Source: a virus
Strand: one strand, 5' to 3'
DNA: 36,455 nt
IMG/VR virus record: IMGVR_UViG_3300027971_000116
Span: 1 to 36,455 of that record
Shown here: positions 7,326 to 15,379 of the stretch, in pieces
Layout of the letters: every line of letters starts with the position of its first letter
Numbering within the stretch: position 1 is the first letter of the stretch
Notes under the pieces: model-generated
The model's input: only the letters and a program-made list of their open reading frames with translations
Databases searched by the model: none
What the model was told of the DNA's origin: nothing
Position numbers and translations under genes: made by a program

Positions 7326-9365
7326 TTATGCTGCTCTAGCCATTAATGTGTCTACAGATTTACCTTTATTTTTATCCACTACTGTTGTTTGATTACTTGC
7401 AACCGTTTTGTTATTAGTTTTATCTATATTAATAACATTTGCATCAGTTGGTTTCAATTGTTCTCTTTGACCTTTAGATACTTCAGTAGATGCTTGGGCA
7501 ATATTTTCATATTTAGCAGCTGCGTTTAATTGACCCACATTAGTGTCGGCAAGTTTAGATGTTGTATAAGCGGCTTCAATTTTTTCCATGTTAGAGCCTA
7601 AACCGCCCATAGCCACATTACCTATTATAACCTTCAAAGCTGTTTTGAAATCTGTCAAAGAATTTAAAAAATCAAATCCTTTTTTACTGTTGCCTTGGCC
7701 AACAGAATTTACAATATAACCAACCATAGCCTTTGCGGCTGCACCAAAATCTGAAGATACTGCATCTGGACTGGATTCGAAATTTTCTCCTACTGCTTTA
7801 CCAACATTTTTATAAACATTTCTGCCAGTAATCTGTATAAAACCTCTACCTCTAAATTTATAACCATCTCCAGGTTGAGGATTTGTTCCACTCCCACCAT
7901 ACACCATTTCAAAAAATGCTTCATCTCCTTTAGACCAAGCAGATTGTAAATAATCAGCAGGAACACCACTAGGCATTGCTAACGATTTTGCGACTCTACC
8001 GTTGGGACCAAGTTGTGGAAATTTATTATAAATGTAAGATAATCCTCTTCCACTTAAAGTATTGAGCCAACCTTTGGCACCAATTTCTTTTGATTTTGGA
8101 TCAAGACCGGATTCTTTTGCAGCAGTTGCTACTAATGCTTGAATTGCTGATGGACTTGTTATTCCAGCTTCTTCTATAGCTTTGCCAACTTCTTTTGCTT
8201 TACCTGTCATGCCTTCTGTTGCTACACCTGAAATTTTTTCTGGTTTTTTATCTGCGGATGGTGCAGCTGTTGGTGCCGCAGGTGCAGCTGAAGGTTTTGC
8301 CACTGGCGGTGCAGCTGGTTCAACTTTTTCACTAGGTCTTGATGGTTCTGGTGATGTAGAAGTTTTCCTAGATTCATAGGAAGATATTTGATTATCTAAC
8401 CTATTATTTTGTCTTTCTAAATTTGTTAAATCATTTTCTAACTCAGATTTAATTAATCGTAAAGCTTGAATGTTATCTTGAGCTTCTTTTTCTCTTTTCT
8501 CAAAGTCTTTTAATTTGTCTGTTTTTTCAGTAGGAACTTCTTTCGTATCTGGCATCATTTTTTCTTTTGGATTGAAAAAATCCAAAATCATTGTAAATTT
8601 TTCAGATACAAATTTAATTGCGGATTCTTTAAAATCAAAAAATGCTTTAGTAAAGTCTTTCCACAATTCAGGAATAACTTCAGATAATTTATCTATTTCT
8701 TTCTTGCCGAATAATCCAAAAGTCAAAAATTCTAACATGCCTCCAATACCGGCTTTTATCGACTCAAATATATCTCCAGATTCTTGATATTCTTTAAATG
8801 CATCATAAAAACCTGTTCCAATTGACCCAACAATACTAATGATTAATCCTATAGGGCCTGCAACTTTAAGAAAATTAAATAATGTCTTTGTTATATTTTT
8901 TACAGTAAATATTTTTTTAGCAAACTTGATAATAATTTTTGATATCTCTTTGAAAGATTTTTTTAATTTTCTTAATCCTTTTTTAAATCCAATTTTTAAT
9001 TTTCTAAATGTTTTAGATTTTTTTATTTTATCTAAAAACTTTTTACCAATTTTTCCAAGTCCGTTACCATCTTCTTTTTCTGGTGTTGGACTTTTTTTAT
9101 CTTTGTTTTCTTTTTCTGCACTATCATTGTCTGCTGATTTTGATGGTTTAGATTTTGATGGTCTACCACCGGCAAGTTTAACAAGAATTTGCATGTTTTG
9201 TTTTGCAACATTTACATCTCTTGCTATACTTGGAAATAATAGAAAGTTTTTTGCAACAATATTAAGTATTGCAATTTCAGGTGTAATTTTATCAGATTTT
9301 AGTTTTTCACCAGAAACTTCTAAAACTTTACTCTTGATTGAGTCGGTGAGTGAATTAGGTAACAT
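7326..9365 (-). CDS. Tape-measure/hub-like paralog with GH19 chitinase/lysozyme domain
   Basis: 679 residues. The shared module (FPSIARDVNVAKQNMQILVKL) lies at about 44-64. A strongly basic helical stretch (about 104-155), a hydrophobic segment (about 164-186), LTFGLFGKKE (about 214-223), a coiled coil (about 295-335) and a Pro/Ala linker follow. The region from about 385 to 600 resembles GH19: AAKESGLDP with Glu418 as likely acid, and GDGYKFRGRGFIQITG (499-514), the typical GDGxxxRGRGxIQxTG signature of phage GH19 endolysins. The tail has VSKGQRE (629-635) and KTNN. It probably hydrolyses peptidoglycan glycan strands during DNA entry. A stand-alone endolysin is unlikely because of the large structural N-terminus. 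Confidence 0.85.
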   Translation of the reverse strand: MLPNSLTDSIKSKVLEVSGEKLKSDKITPEIAILNIVAKNFLLFPSIARDVNVAKQNMQILVKLAGGRPSKSKPSKSADNDSAEKENKDKKSPTPEKEDGNGLGKIGKKFLDKIKKSKTFRKLKIGFKKGLRKLKKSFKEISKIIIKFAKKIFTVKNITKTLFNFLKVAGPIGLIISIVGSIGTGFYDAFKEYQESGDIFESIKAGIGGMLEFLTFGLFGKKEIDKLSEVIPELWKDFTKAFFDFKESAIKFVSEKFTMILDFFNPKEKMMPDTKEVPTEKTDKLKDFEKREKEAQDNIQALRLIKSELENDLTNLERQNNRLDNQISSYESRKTSTSPEPSRPSEKVEPAAPPVAKPSAAPAAPTAAPSADKKPEKISGVATEGMTGKAKEVGKAIEEAGITSPSAIQALVATAAKESGLDPKSKEIGAKGWLNTLSGRGLSYIYNKFPQLGPNGRVAKSLAMPSGVPADYLQSAWSKGDEAFFEMVYGGSGTNPQPGDGYKFRGRGFIQITGRNVYKNVGKAVGENFESSPDAVSSDFGAAAKAMVGYIVNSVGQGNSKKGFDFLNSLTDFKTALKVIIGNVAMGGLGSNMEKIEAAYTTSKLADTNVGQLNAAAKYENIAQASTEVSKGQREQLKPTDANVINIDKTNNKTVASNQTTVVDKNKGKSVDTLMARAA

Positions 9366-9367
9366 TT

Positions 9368-11239
9368 TTACCCAACGAATGAATATGATTCAATAAACTC
9401 ACGATTATATACATCTGCAATTTGTGAAGGTGCATCTTTGCCAATTTGACCAGATGAATTATTTGTTGTTGGTGCATTAACTGTAGTTCCTGCATCAGCT
9501 GCAGAATCTAATCTTTGACCTTCGGCTACATCAGAAGACATTTCATTTATATTGGAACCACTAGGCGCAGTTTGTGTTGCAGATGCACCACCTTCACCAC
9601 CACCTCCGCCACCTCCGGCACCTCCTCCACCGCCTCCACCGCCTCCACCGCCTCCACCACCGGCACCACCGGCACCTCCAGCACTTGCAACACTAGCAGC
9701 CGGTGGTGTTGTTGAACTACCAGATACTTGTGATTCTTCTGGTTTCGGTTGTGCAAATGATTTTTGTCCTGTTGTGCCGTCAAATGTTACTGTTGCTGGT
9801 CCTGATGGTCCAACACCCTGATATTCAACTACTTTTTTGTTGTCAATTGCTTTTACTTGTTTATCCAACTCATCTTGTTTTTCAGCAGTAAAATTAACAC
9901 CCTTATAATTAAACATGCCGACATTATATGTAACTCCTTGAGGAAGTTTTAATTCTTGGCCATCTTTCTTTTCAACGGCTGTTGGACTTGTATTCTGTGG
10001 TGGAGAATCGGATTTAGGTTCATTAGTCGGTGAAGTTTTAGATGGATCGGTCTCTGGTGCTTTTTTATCATCAGTTGGTTTAGTTGTTTTTACCTCAGAT
10101 TTTTCTGGTGCTGAACTTGATGTATCTTTTTTGAATGGATAATATGGACCGATTGAAGGTAACTCATATACCGTACCGGTAAGTGGATTCTTAAAACTAC
10201 CTAATGTGATTTTTGGAATTCCAATATTATTTACTGCCCACATTTTCAAACTATCAAAAGTTTCTGATATACTATCAACAATTGGCCCAACAAATTTACC
10301 TACAAAATCAAATGCCTTTTTCAACTCCTCTGCACCAAATAAACCGAATGTTAGAAAATCTAATACACCACCTAGACCTGCGATAAGTGCTTCTTTTAAA
10401 CTACCAGTCTCTTGCCATTTACGAAACCCATCTATGATTCCATTAATTAACGATCCAACAATTGCACCAATAACAAATATTTTACCTAATGCTTTTAAAA
10501 TTGTTCCTGGAGAAAACAATGCAGATAATGCAGACGTAAAAGATCCAGTAAAAAATCCTATTACTTTATCTAATATGCCACTTAAAAATCCACCTTCTTC
10601 TTTCTTTTCTGGTTTCGCATTACCTGAAGTTGGTGCCTTTGACTGTTCTTTTGCTTTTTGATCCTCGAGCATTTGCTCTCGTTCATCTGCCGTTTTGAAT
10701 TCGTCATCAGCCTTTGTTATTGCTTTACCTTTACTAAATGGCTGCAACTTAACTAACTTGATAAGATTTTGCCTTAACACATTCATGTCTTTGGCAATAC
10801 CAGGTATCGACATACAATTTTTAGCAATTACATTTAGTACTGCAACTCCTTCTGAACCTAATCCACCTTCGCCTCCGCCTTCGATTGTTGGACTAGATCC
10901 AGGAGATTCACTACTTTCAAGTTTTGAATCTTTACCTTTGTTTAGTCTTCCTCGCATGTAAGAAGAAAATATATCATCACCACCAAAAAATGAGTTATAA
11001 GCATTTTTACCAAGTTTCTTTAAACCTTTTTTTGAAAAGGTTTCTTTTACATCTGATATCTTATCTTTAATGCTTTCTTTAAAAGATTCTCCGAACCCAG
11101 CACCAGATTCTAAACGACCTTTAACATTTGATGCAAAATCACCTCCACCAGACCTTTTTATTTGGTCTTTGAGGGCTCTAGCATCCTTATAACCCAACTC
11201 TTTTGCTAAGGTGTCTGCGAGTGTAGTTTTTGTGGCCAT
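9368..11239 (-). CDS. Tape-measure/hub-like structural protein with polyglycine hinge
   Basis: 623 residues. A unique N-terminus (1-130) has alternating amphipathic helices. It is followed by the module shared with the next two genes (IPGIAKDMNVLRQNLIKLVKL, about 145-165), TKADDEF..ADEREQ (about 175-189), a hydrophobic segment (about 247-271), LTFGLFG (about 296-302) and a Ser/Thr/Pro/Lys linker. A small domain of unknown type follows (about 420-500), then a 31-residue stretch with 27 Gly, and a VAEGQR tail (571-576) with TTNN. No catalytic motif is seen. Its place straight after gp26/gp51 and its length, near T4 gp29 (590 residues), suggest a tape measure or hub protein; homology to gp29 is not demonstrated. 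Confidence 0.75.
   Translation of the reverse strand: MATKTTLADTLAKELGYKDARALKDQIKRSGGGDFASNVKGRLESGAGFGESFKESIKDKISDVKETFSKKGLKKLGKNAYNSFFGGDDIFSSYMRGRLNKGKDSKLESSESPGSSPTIEGGGEGGLGSEGVAVLNVIAKNCMSIPGIAKDMNVLRQNLIKLVKLQPFSKGKAITKADDEFKTADEREQMLEDQKAKEQSKAPTSGNAKPEKKEEGGFLSGILDKVIGFFTGSFTSALSALFSPGTILKALGKIFVIGAIVGSLINGIIDGFRKWQETGSLKEALIAGLGGVLDFLTFGLFGAEELKKAFDFVGKFVGPIVDSISETFDSLKMWAVNNIGIPKITLGSFKNPLTGTVYELPSIGPYYPFKKDTSSSAPEKSEVKTTKPTDDKKAPETDPSKTSPTNEPKSDSPPQNTSPTAVEKKDGQELKLPQGVTYNVGMFNYKGVNFTAEKQDELDKQVKAIDNKKVVEYQGVGPSGPATVTFDGTTGQKSFAQPKPEESQVSGSSTTPPAASVASAGGAGGAGGGGGGGGGGGGGGAGGGGGGGEGGASATQTAPSGSNINEMSSDVAEGQRLDSAADAGTTVNAPTTNNSSGQIGKDAPSQIADVYNREFIESYSFVG
9587..9679 (-). repeat. 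Glycine-codon microsatellite in the 9368-11239 gene
   Basis: Thirty-one consecutive codons, 27 of them Gly (mostly GGT/GGA/GGC in alternation), with three Ala and one Glu. On the plus strand it appears as an irregular CCN/CCACCG array. It is the GC peak of the window and encodes a flexible hinge between the linker and the C-terminal tail. Such triplet arrays can change length by slippage without breaking the frame. Pro-rich and Thr-rich reading frames on the other strand are shadows of it. Confidence 0.85.
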
Positions 11240-11242
11240 TAA

Positions 11243-11440
11243 TTATCTTCTTCTACTTTGTTTTTGTAGTTCTATTCTTTGTTTTTCTTCTTCCAAATAT
11301 GTAATCAAAAGATTCAAGTAAATGTTTCTCTCCCAAGGCAACATGTTTTCAAGCTCAGTCAAACTATACTTGTGATGTTGCATCAACGCAAAGTTCGTCT
11401 GATAAAAGTTACCTAATGTATCATAACGAAATATTAGACG
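11243..11440 (-). CDS. 51: gp51-like hub assembly protein, probably made by -1 frameshift from gp26
   Basis: A 65-codon frame reading NFYQTNFALMQHHKYSLTEL, then MLPWERNIYLNLLITYLEEEKQR and ending QSRRR. It resembles the small helical product annotated as gp51 beside gp26 in aquatic T4-like phages (recalled, not searched). The frame is open from 11458 but contains no ATG or GTG before the Met at 11381-11383, and no ribosome site precedes that Met. It lies in the -1 frame relative to gp26 and begins at the slippery heptamer T-TTT-TTC (11440-11446). Frameshifting there would give a 307-residue gp26-gp51 fusion. Independent initiation at TTG/ATG 11381-11386 is the alternative. Confidence 0.7.
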   Translation of the reverse strand, partial: RLIFRYDTLGNFYQTNFALMQHHKYSLTELENMLPWERNIYLNLLITYLEEEKQRIELQKQSRRR

Positions 11441-12165
11441 AAAAAATTTTGCATGCCCTTAATTTCAATGTCTTCTTCATAATCGCATTTCGGACATTTG
11501 AAATGAACATCTTTTTTAATTTCAGGCATTGTGTCAAAGAAAATTTTAATTTTTTCTAAGTGTGATTGTTGCAAACCATCAATAAATTCTATTATTTCTT
11601 CCTTCGTTGAATCTTTTGCATAGTAGATTTGTTCTTTATCATAAATGTAGTCCACACAATCTATCAAAACATTTAACATAACATCATTTTCATTCATAGT
11701 TTCATACTTCTGAATCATTTCAAATGTAGGATACTTTAAACATATGCCAAGATTCTCAGTTAGTTGAATTTTGGTGTTGTGTTCTGGATTCTTTGTTGGT
11801 TGAATTTCGAGTAGATTTAAATTGAACTCAACAGACCCTGTACATTTTTTATCTTCTCCATTTTCATCTTTGAGAGTGTTATTACATTTATATTTTAAAT
11901 CAACAATCTCACCAACGGATCTCGCTCTCAAATTCATAAACAAGAACTCCAAATCAAATGTTGATAAATTGTCAACATCTATTTCATCTAAAATACAATT
12001 TTTCAATACTTGTCTAATAACATTAACTGTTTCTTTTTGGTCATCTGATTCAGATGCCATTAAAAACAATTTTTGTTCTTTGACCAAAAATGGTCTAAAC
12101 CTAATTGTTTTGTCAGTTGAAATTAGTTTTACTTCGTATACCGGTACGTCTAGTTTAGGTAACAT
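11434..12165 (-). CDS. 26: Baseplate hub subunit gp26 (T4_baseplate family)
   Basis: 243 residues. The N-terminus (VPVYEVKLISTDKTIRFRPF, then LVKEQKLFLMA) and the end (FKCPKCDYEEDIEIKGMQNFF) match the T4 gp26-type baseplate family; the paired CxxC motifs (around 95-115 CNNTLKDENGEDKKC and about 226-229 CPKC) may bind zinc. In T4, gp26 is a hub assembly component. It is preceded by GAGGATATA before ATG 12165. Its last codons contain a slippery T-TTT-TTC sequence just before the stop, and a gp51-like frame continues in -1. Position upstream of a large tape-measure-like gene parallels the tail assembly chaperones of lambda. Confidence 0.85.
   Translation of the reverse strand: MLPKLDVPVYEVKLISTDKTIRFRPFLVKEQKLFLMASESDDQKETVNVIRQVLKNCILDEIDVDNLSTFDLEFLFMNLRARSVGEIVDLKYKCNNTLKDENGEDKKCTGSVEFNLNLLEIQPTKNPEHNTKIQLTENLGICLKYPTFEMIQKYETMNENDVMLNVLIDCVDYIYDKEQIYYAKDSTKEEIIEFIDGLQQSHLEKIKIFFDTMPEIKKDVHFKCPKCDYEEDIEIKGMQNFFV
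11440..11446 (-). promoter_or_regulatory. Candidate -1 ribosomal frameshift site
   Basis: On the minus strand the gp26 codons AAT-TTT-TTC form the heptamer T-TTT-TTC, a textbook X-XXY-YYZ slippery sequence, two codons before the gp26 stop (GTC-TAA). Slipping back one base continues into the gp51-like frame. A short stem, CTAAT (11433-11437) with ATTAG (11413-11417), lies just downstream, but its spacing is shorter than usual. No internal ribosome site is seen in the 3' part of gp26. Confidence 0.65.
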
Positions 12166-12200
12166 TATATCCTCGCTTTCGCTTTGTTAATAAAAAAAAA

Positions 12201-12968
12201 TTAAAATGCTCGAAGTGCTTTTCCAAAAGGAAGCAATCTTGCGCCTGCGGCCCCAAATAATGAGGCTGCAGCTGCACCCAAATCATAGGACCCATCATAG
12301 ACTGTTTTGTATCTCTGATAGGCAAATTGAATTGAAAGTCTATGAAATCCGTCTTCACTCCAACTCAAAGCTTGTGATGCAACTCCAATTGGAAATGCAT
12401 CTATCAGTTCTACTGCATGAATTTTTTTAATAAAATCATCATATTGAATAATTTTAATATTTGTCATATATCTTGATTTATCACCTTTTGGAAATCTTAA
12501 ATTATTTGTATCATTAGGATGAATCGCTTCCATCCAACGGTCAAATAATTTTCTTTCATAGAATTCATTGGTGCATAAAAAAGTTAAATTAGTATCACCA
12601 TACATTGATTGGTATGGTACTTTAAAAGTTGGTCCATAAATTTTCACATCTGCTGTTTGAAATGTTCTTCCTGGAAATTCAGCTGACTCACATTGTAAAG
12701 CAAGGTACCTAGATAACGATGCGTTAGAAGTTCTTGATTGTTGGTCGCCTGTATCACCAATATTATTTCCTGATATAGCTTTATTAATGGCACTACTCAC
12801 ATCAGCAAAAACAGAATTTGGAAAATTTAATATCTTTTCTAATATTGAGTTTCCAACAAATTGATTGATATATGGCGGTATGGGAAGAACAACTTCAAAA
12901 CGAGAAGGTTTTGCAAGTCCATCTTTTGCTCTAATGTTAGATAAAAATAAATTTGGTGAAAATGACAT
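12201..12968 (-). CDS. 54: Tail-tube-fold baseplate protein, gp54-like
   Basis: 255 residues. The segment CESAEFPGRTFQTADVKIYG, then FKVPYQSMYGDTNLTFLCTNEFYERKLFDRWMEAIHP (about 92-150), is typical of the T4 gp19/gp54 tube-fold family, and the end has SFQFAY-like SIQFAYQRYKTV. In T4, gp54 starts the tail tube on top of gp48. The major tube protein gp19 normally lies beside the sheath gene, which is absent here, so gp54 is preferred; T4 gp54 is larger (320 residues). It shares one base with the neighbouring upstream gene (both at 12968), consistent with coupled translation. Confidence 0.65.
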   Translation of the reverse strand: MSFSPNLFLSNIRAKDGLAKPSRFEVVLPIPPYINQFVGNSILEKILNFPNSVFADVSSAINKAISGNNIGDTGDQQSRTSNASLSRYLALQCESAEFPGRTFQTADVKIYGPTFKVPYQSMYGDTNLTFLCTNEFYERKLFDRWMEAIHPNDTNNLRFPKGDKSRYMTNIKIIQYDDFIKKIHAVELIDAFPIGVASQALSWSEDGFHRLSIQFAYQRYKTVYDGSYDLGAAAASLFGAAGARLLPFGKALRAF

Positions 12969-13546
12969 TAGAATTTTTTCCTTGAGTCTGCGTAAACTTT
13001 ACTTGTACTTGCACCAACAAATGATTCTACAGGTAACAATGCAGCAATGTCCCATTCATCAGCAGTGATTTCTAAAAATCGAGATTCTATTTGAGTAAAT
13101 AAATATCTTTTGATACAAGGAGTTGCCTCAAACACTTTTGATGCGGCCGCCAAATATCTGTAGTTAATTTTTAATTTAGTGTTTTCATCATAAGTATCAT
13201 TAGAAATAGTATCACTTAATTTGTCCAACAAAACCATTCTGTTTTTTGGATGAATGTAGTGTAAGTTTAGTCCTAAGAATCCATCGTTATATCGCTCAAT
13301 AGGAATCACTAAAGGAAACCTATCATAATAAGGCATTGAGTCTTTTGTCTTTGGGTCATAGAAATAGAAGTACATTCTTCCAATCATAGATTTATTTTTA
13401 AGTCTTTGCCTGTCGGTCATCAACCCATCTGAAGTTGGTTTTAAGTCTTTGACTTTTGCCCGTAACCATGCTCTAGATGCATTGGTTCTAGGAGTTAGAC
13501 CTTCTTTTGAAAGTGATGTTTTGATTCTATCAATTAATTTTGCCAT
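12968..13546 (-). CDS. Conserved T4-like structural or assembly protein, function unassigned
   Basis: 192 residues, basic N-terminus. The central run (MIGRMYFYFYDPKTKDSMPYYDRFPL, then IERYNDGFLGLNLHYIHPKNRMVLLDKL) and the end (ADEWDIAALLPVESFVGA, KVYADSRKKF) are strongly patterned and familiar from aquatic T4-like phages, but I cannot attach a T4 gene number. Location between the gp4-like and gp54-like genes suggests a head-completion or tube-related part. The start is ATG at 13544-13546; a GATAAATA sequence lies just upstream on the minus strand but is too close to serve as its promoter. Confidence 0.75.
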   Translation of the reverse strand: MAKLIDRIKTSLSKEGLTPRTNASRAWLRAKVKDLKPTSDGLMTDRQRLKNKSMIGRMYFYFYDPKTKDSMPYYDRFPLVIPIERYNDGFLGLNLHYIHPKNRMVLLDKLSDTISNDTYDENTKLKINYRYLAAASKVFEATPCIKRYLFTQIESRFLEITADEWDIAALLPVESFVGASTSKVYADSRKKF

Positions 13547-13558
13547 TATCTATTTATC

Positions 13559-13990
13559 TCAAATGCCTAAGTCTTTTTCAGTAAGCACTTTAAATTGCCA
13601 TCCATGTTCTTTACAGAATAAGTCAGCTGCTCGCCATTTTTCTTGATTGATGGCATATGTTGCGGATTCTTGGATAAACCGTGCCGTTTTACGTCTTCGG
13701 ATTGGTTGTTTTGTTTGTGACTCTGGCTTTACTTCCAGCACCATCGTCATCTCCTGACCATCTTTCCGTTTGATTCTAACGATGAAGTCTGGAAAATAAC
13801 GATGCACTCTTTGGTCGATAGGAGATTTATAAGGTATCGGCAATTCTTCCGATGCCCACCAGATAACATTTGGGTTGTCATCTAACCATTTCATAACTCT
13901 AATTTCCCATGTGGAACGGTATACAATCTTTTCTGCATTGCCGTTGTACTTCTTTGGGTTTTTAGGACGAAACATTCCTTTATATGACAT
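13559..13990 (-). CDS. 4: Head completion protein gp4-like with nuclease fold
   Basis: 143 residues. The opening (YKGMFRPKNPKKYNG) and YRSTWEIRVMKWLDDNPNVIWWASEELPIPY match the gp4 head completion family of T4-like phages. The core has a TnsA/Vsr-like PD-(D/E)xK nuclease layout: Glu49, Pro67-Asp68 in HRYFPDF, and Glu86-x-Lys88 in LEVKP. In T4, gp4 acts late in head maturation before tail joining. It is the first gene of the minus-strand block and starts 31 bases from the divergent gp48 gene. The catalytic residues appear intact. Confidence 0.8.
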   Translation of the reverse strand: MSYKGMFRPKNPKKYNGNAEKIVYRSTWEIRVMKWLDDNPNVIWWASEELPIPYKSPIDQRVHRYFPDFIVRIKRKDGQEMTMVLEVKPESQTKQPIRRRKTARFIQESATYAINQEKWRAADLFCKEHGWQFKVLTEKDLGI

Positions 13991-13995
13991 AAATA
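13988..13995 (+). promoter_or_regulatory. T4-type late promoter for the gp48 operon
   Basis: CATAAATA, one mismatch at the first base from TATAAATA and identical to two other promoter candidates in the fibre region. It ends 26 bases before ATG 14022 and overlaps the start codon of the divergent gp4-like gene. Expected to start the long plus-strand baseplate transcript. Confidence 0.6.
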
Positions 13996-13999
13996 CTAT

Positions 14000-14014
14000 C
14001 TATAACTCTTATAG
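14000..14014. other. Perfect small palindrome in the divergent gap
   Basis: CTATAA (14000-14005), spacer CTC, TTATAG (14009-14014). It is centred in the only space between the divergent gp4-like and gp48 genes. It might be a hairpin at the 5' end of the gp48 message, a protein site, or a degenerate late promoter for the minus strand, for which no clear TATAAATA was found. Confidence 0.35.
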
Positions 14015-14021
14015 GACAATC

Positions 14022-15347
14022 ATGGCACTTTTTGGATTTTCAGATATAACTTTCTCAAAAGGAGTTTCCGAAAGAAGGGGACCTTTAGCCGCTTTAGTTG
14101 GCAACGAATTTAAAACAACCACTCTTAGATATCCATTAGATGTTGGTAATGCCGATAAAGCACATTACATAGTTATCTATATTAGAAAACAAAAAGCATC
14201 AAAATTGGGTGGGTCCGAATTATCAGGTGGTAATGATGCTTTTCAAAAATCTAGTGCGTCACTTCAAGCCGGTGCAGAACAACAAATAAGAGGTGCATTA
14301 AGTTCTGCTACATCTTCTGTACAGAACATGTCTAAAAATTTTGGCACAGAAATTCTCGGTAAAATCAATAGCGGATTAAATCAAATTAACACATCTACAA
14401 ATGGCGCATTAAGTGGTATCACATCTGCCATTAGTGGTGCTGCAGGAGGAGCAGTTGCTAGTCTCAATAATTTATTTGCCAAAACTAGTGTTTCAATGAC
14501 GGGATCACAACAAGAGACTACGGCATTTATAGACACTTCAATTAAAAAAATAACTGGAGGTAGCAGTGGATTTCTTAGAACAACCAGATTAACAACAGAT
14601 GCTATTGCTTTGTATATGCCCGATACTTTAAATTATGACTATTCACAAGGATTTGATACTCCGAGTATAGGTGGGGAAATGCTTGGTAAAATTGCAACTG
14701 CTGGAAAGGCAGCCGCAGAACAATTAGACAAAGAGGGTGGGTCTTCTACTCTTAAAACCGCCGGCAATGCTGCAGCGACTAAGCTTGGTGAAGGTGCCAG
14801 TAAATTAGCGGGTAAATTTTTGGGAAGTGAGAAAAGTGCTCAACTAGGATTTACTGCTGTGACAGGCAAAGTCAATAATCCCATGCTTGAACTAGTTTAT
14901 TCAGCACCAGACTTTAGAACATTTGACTTTGCTTTCACTTTTTATCCAAGAGATGAAAGAGAAGCGTTAGAAGCTCAAAGAATTATTGAGAGACTAAGAT
15001 TTCATCAAGCACCGGAATTGGCGGATTTAAGTTTATATTTAATCCCACCATCAGAATTTGATATTAAATTTTATTATGCTGGTGCTGAAAATCCAAACAT
15101 ACCACCAATTGCTGAAGGATGTGTTCTTCAAAGTATGCAGGTTAATTATGCACCAAATGGATTTAGTGCATATGAAGTTCCTGGAGAAAATAAACCAGCT
15201 TTAGGAAGAACAGGTATGCCAGTTGCAATACAATTAACATTATCATTTAAAGAAACTACATTCCTTACAAAAGCAGATTTCAATTCTGGATCAAGTGCTA
15301 ATTTAGGTCCTATGGAATATAGAGGCGGAGATGGTGGATTTGCTTGA
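14022..15347 (+). CDS. 48: Baseplate tail-tube cap gp48
   Basis: 441 residues from ATG 14022; a longer frame back to 13875 has no ribosome site and crosses the promoter. The middle (about 85-320) is Ser/Ala/Gly/Thr-rich. The C-terminal half has FDFAFTFYPRDEREALEAQRIIE and SEFDIKFYY, then CVLQSMQVNYAPNGFSAYE and LTLSFKETTFLTKADF, the pattern seen in gp48, whose C-terminus in T4 reads similarly (IRFDKTPNGNF, LEITMREIITL). gp48 caps the baseplate hub and is the platform for gp54 and the tail tube. GGACAAT (14014-14020) is a weak ribosome site. Confidence 0.8.
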   Translation: MALFGFSDITFSKGVSERRGPLAALVGNEFKTTTLRYPLDVGNADKAHYIVIYIRKQKASKLGGSELSGGNDAFQKSSASLQAGAEQQIRGALSSATSSVQNMSKNFGTEILGKINSGLNQINTSTNGALSGITSAISGAAGGAVASLNNLFAKTSVSMTGSQQETTAFIDTSIKKITGGSSGFLRTTRLTTDAIALYMPDTLNYDYSQGFDTPSIGGEMLGKIATAGKAAAEQLDKEGGSSTLKTAGNAAATKLGEGASKLAGKFLGSEKSAQLGFTAVTGKVNNPMLELVYSAPDFRTFDFAFTFYPRDEREALEAQRIIERLRFHQAPELADLSLYLIPPSEFDIKFYYAGAENPNIPPIAEGCVLQSMQVNYAPNGFSAYEVPGENKPALGRTGMPVAIQLTLSFKETTFLTKADFNSGSSANLGPMEYRGGDGGFA

Positions 15348-15379
15348 TTATTAAAAAACACCAAGGATCTTAAAAATTT

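Noticed and set aside
9515-9821. Open frames rich in Pro, Thr or Val on both strands around the glycine repeat
   Set aside because: They are by-products of the low-complexity triplet array in the 9368-11239 gene, with no ribosome site or recognisable protein.
11436-11440. Stem CGTCT/AGACG (about 11395-11440) as a frameshift-stimulating structure
   Set aside because: It begins inside the slippery heptamer, so it would be unwound by the ribosome at the slip; the CTAAT/ATTAG stem is a slightly better but still weak candidate.
13875-14021. N-terminal extension of gp48 by 49 residues
   Set aside because: It would overlap the divergent gp4-like gene and the promoter, lacks a ribosome site, and gp48-like sequence begins at MALFGFSD.
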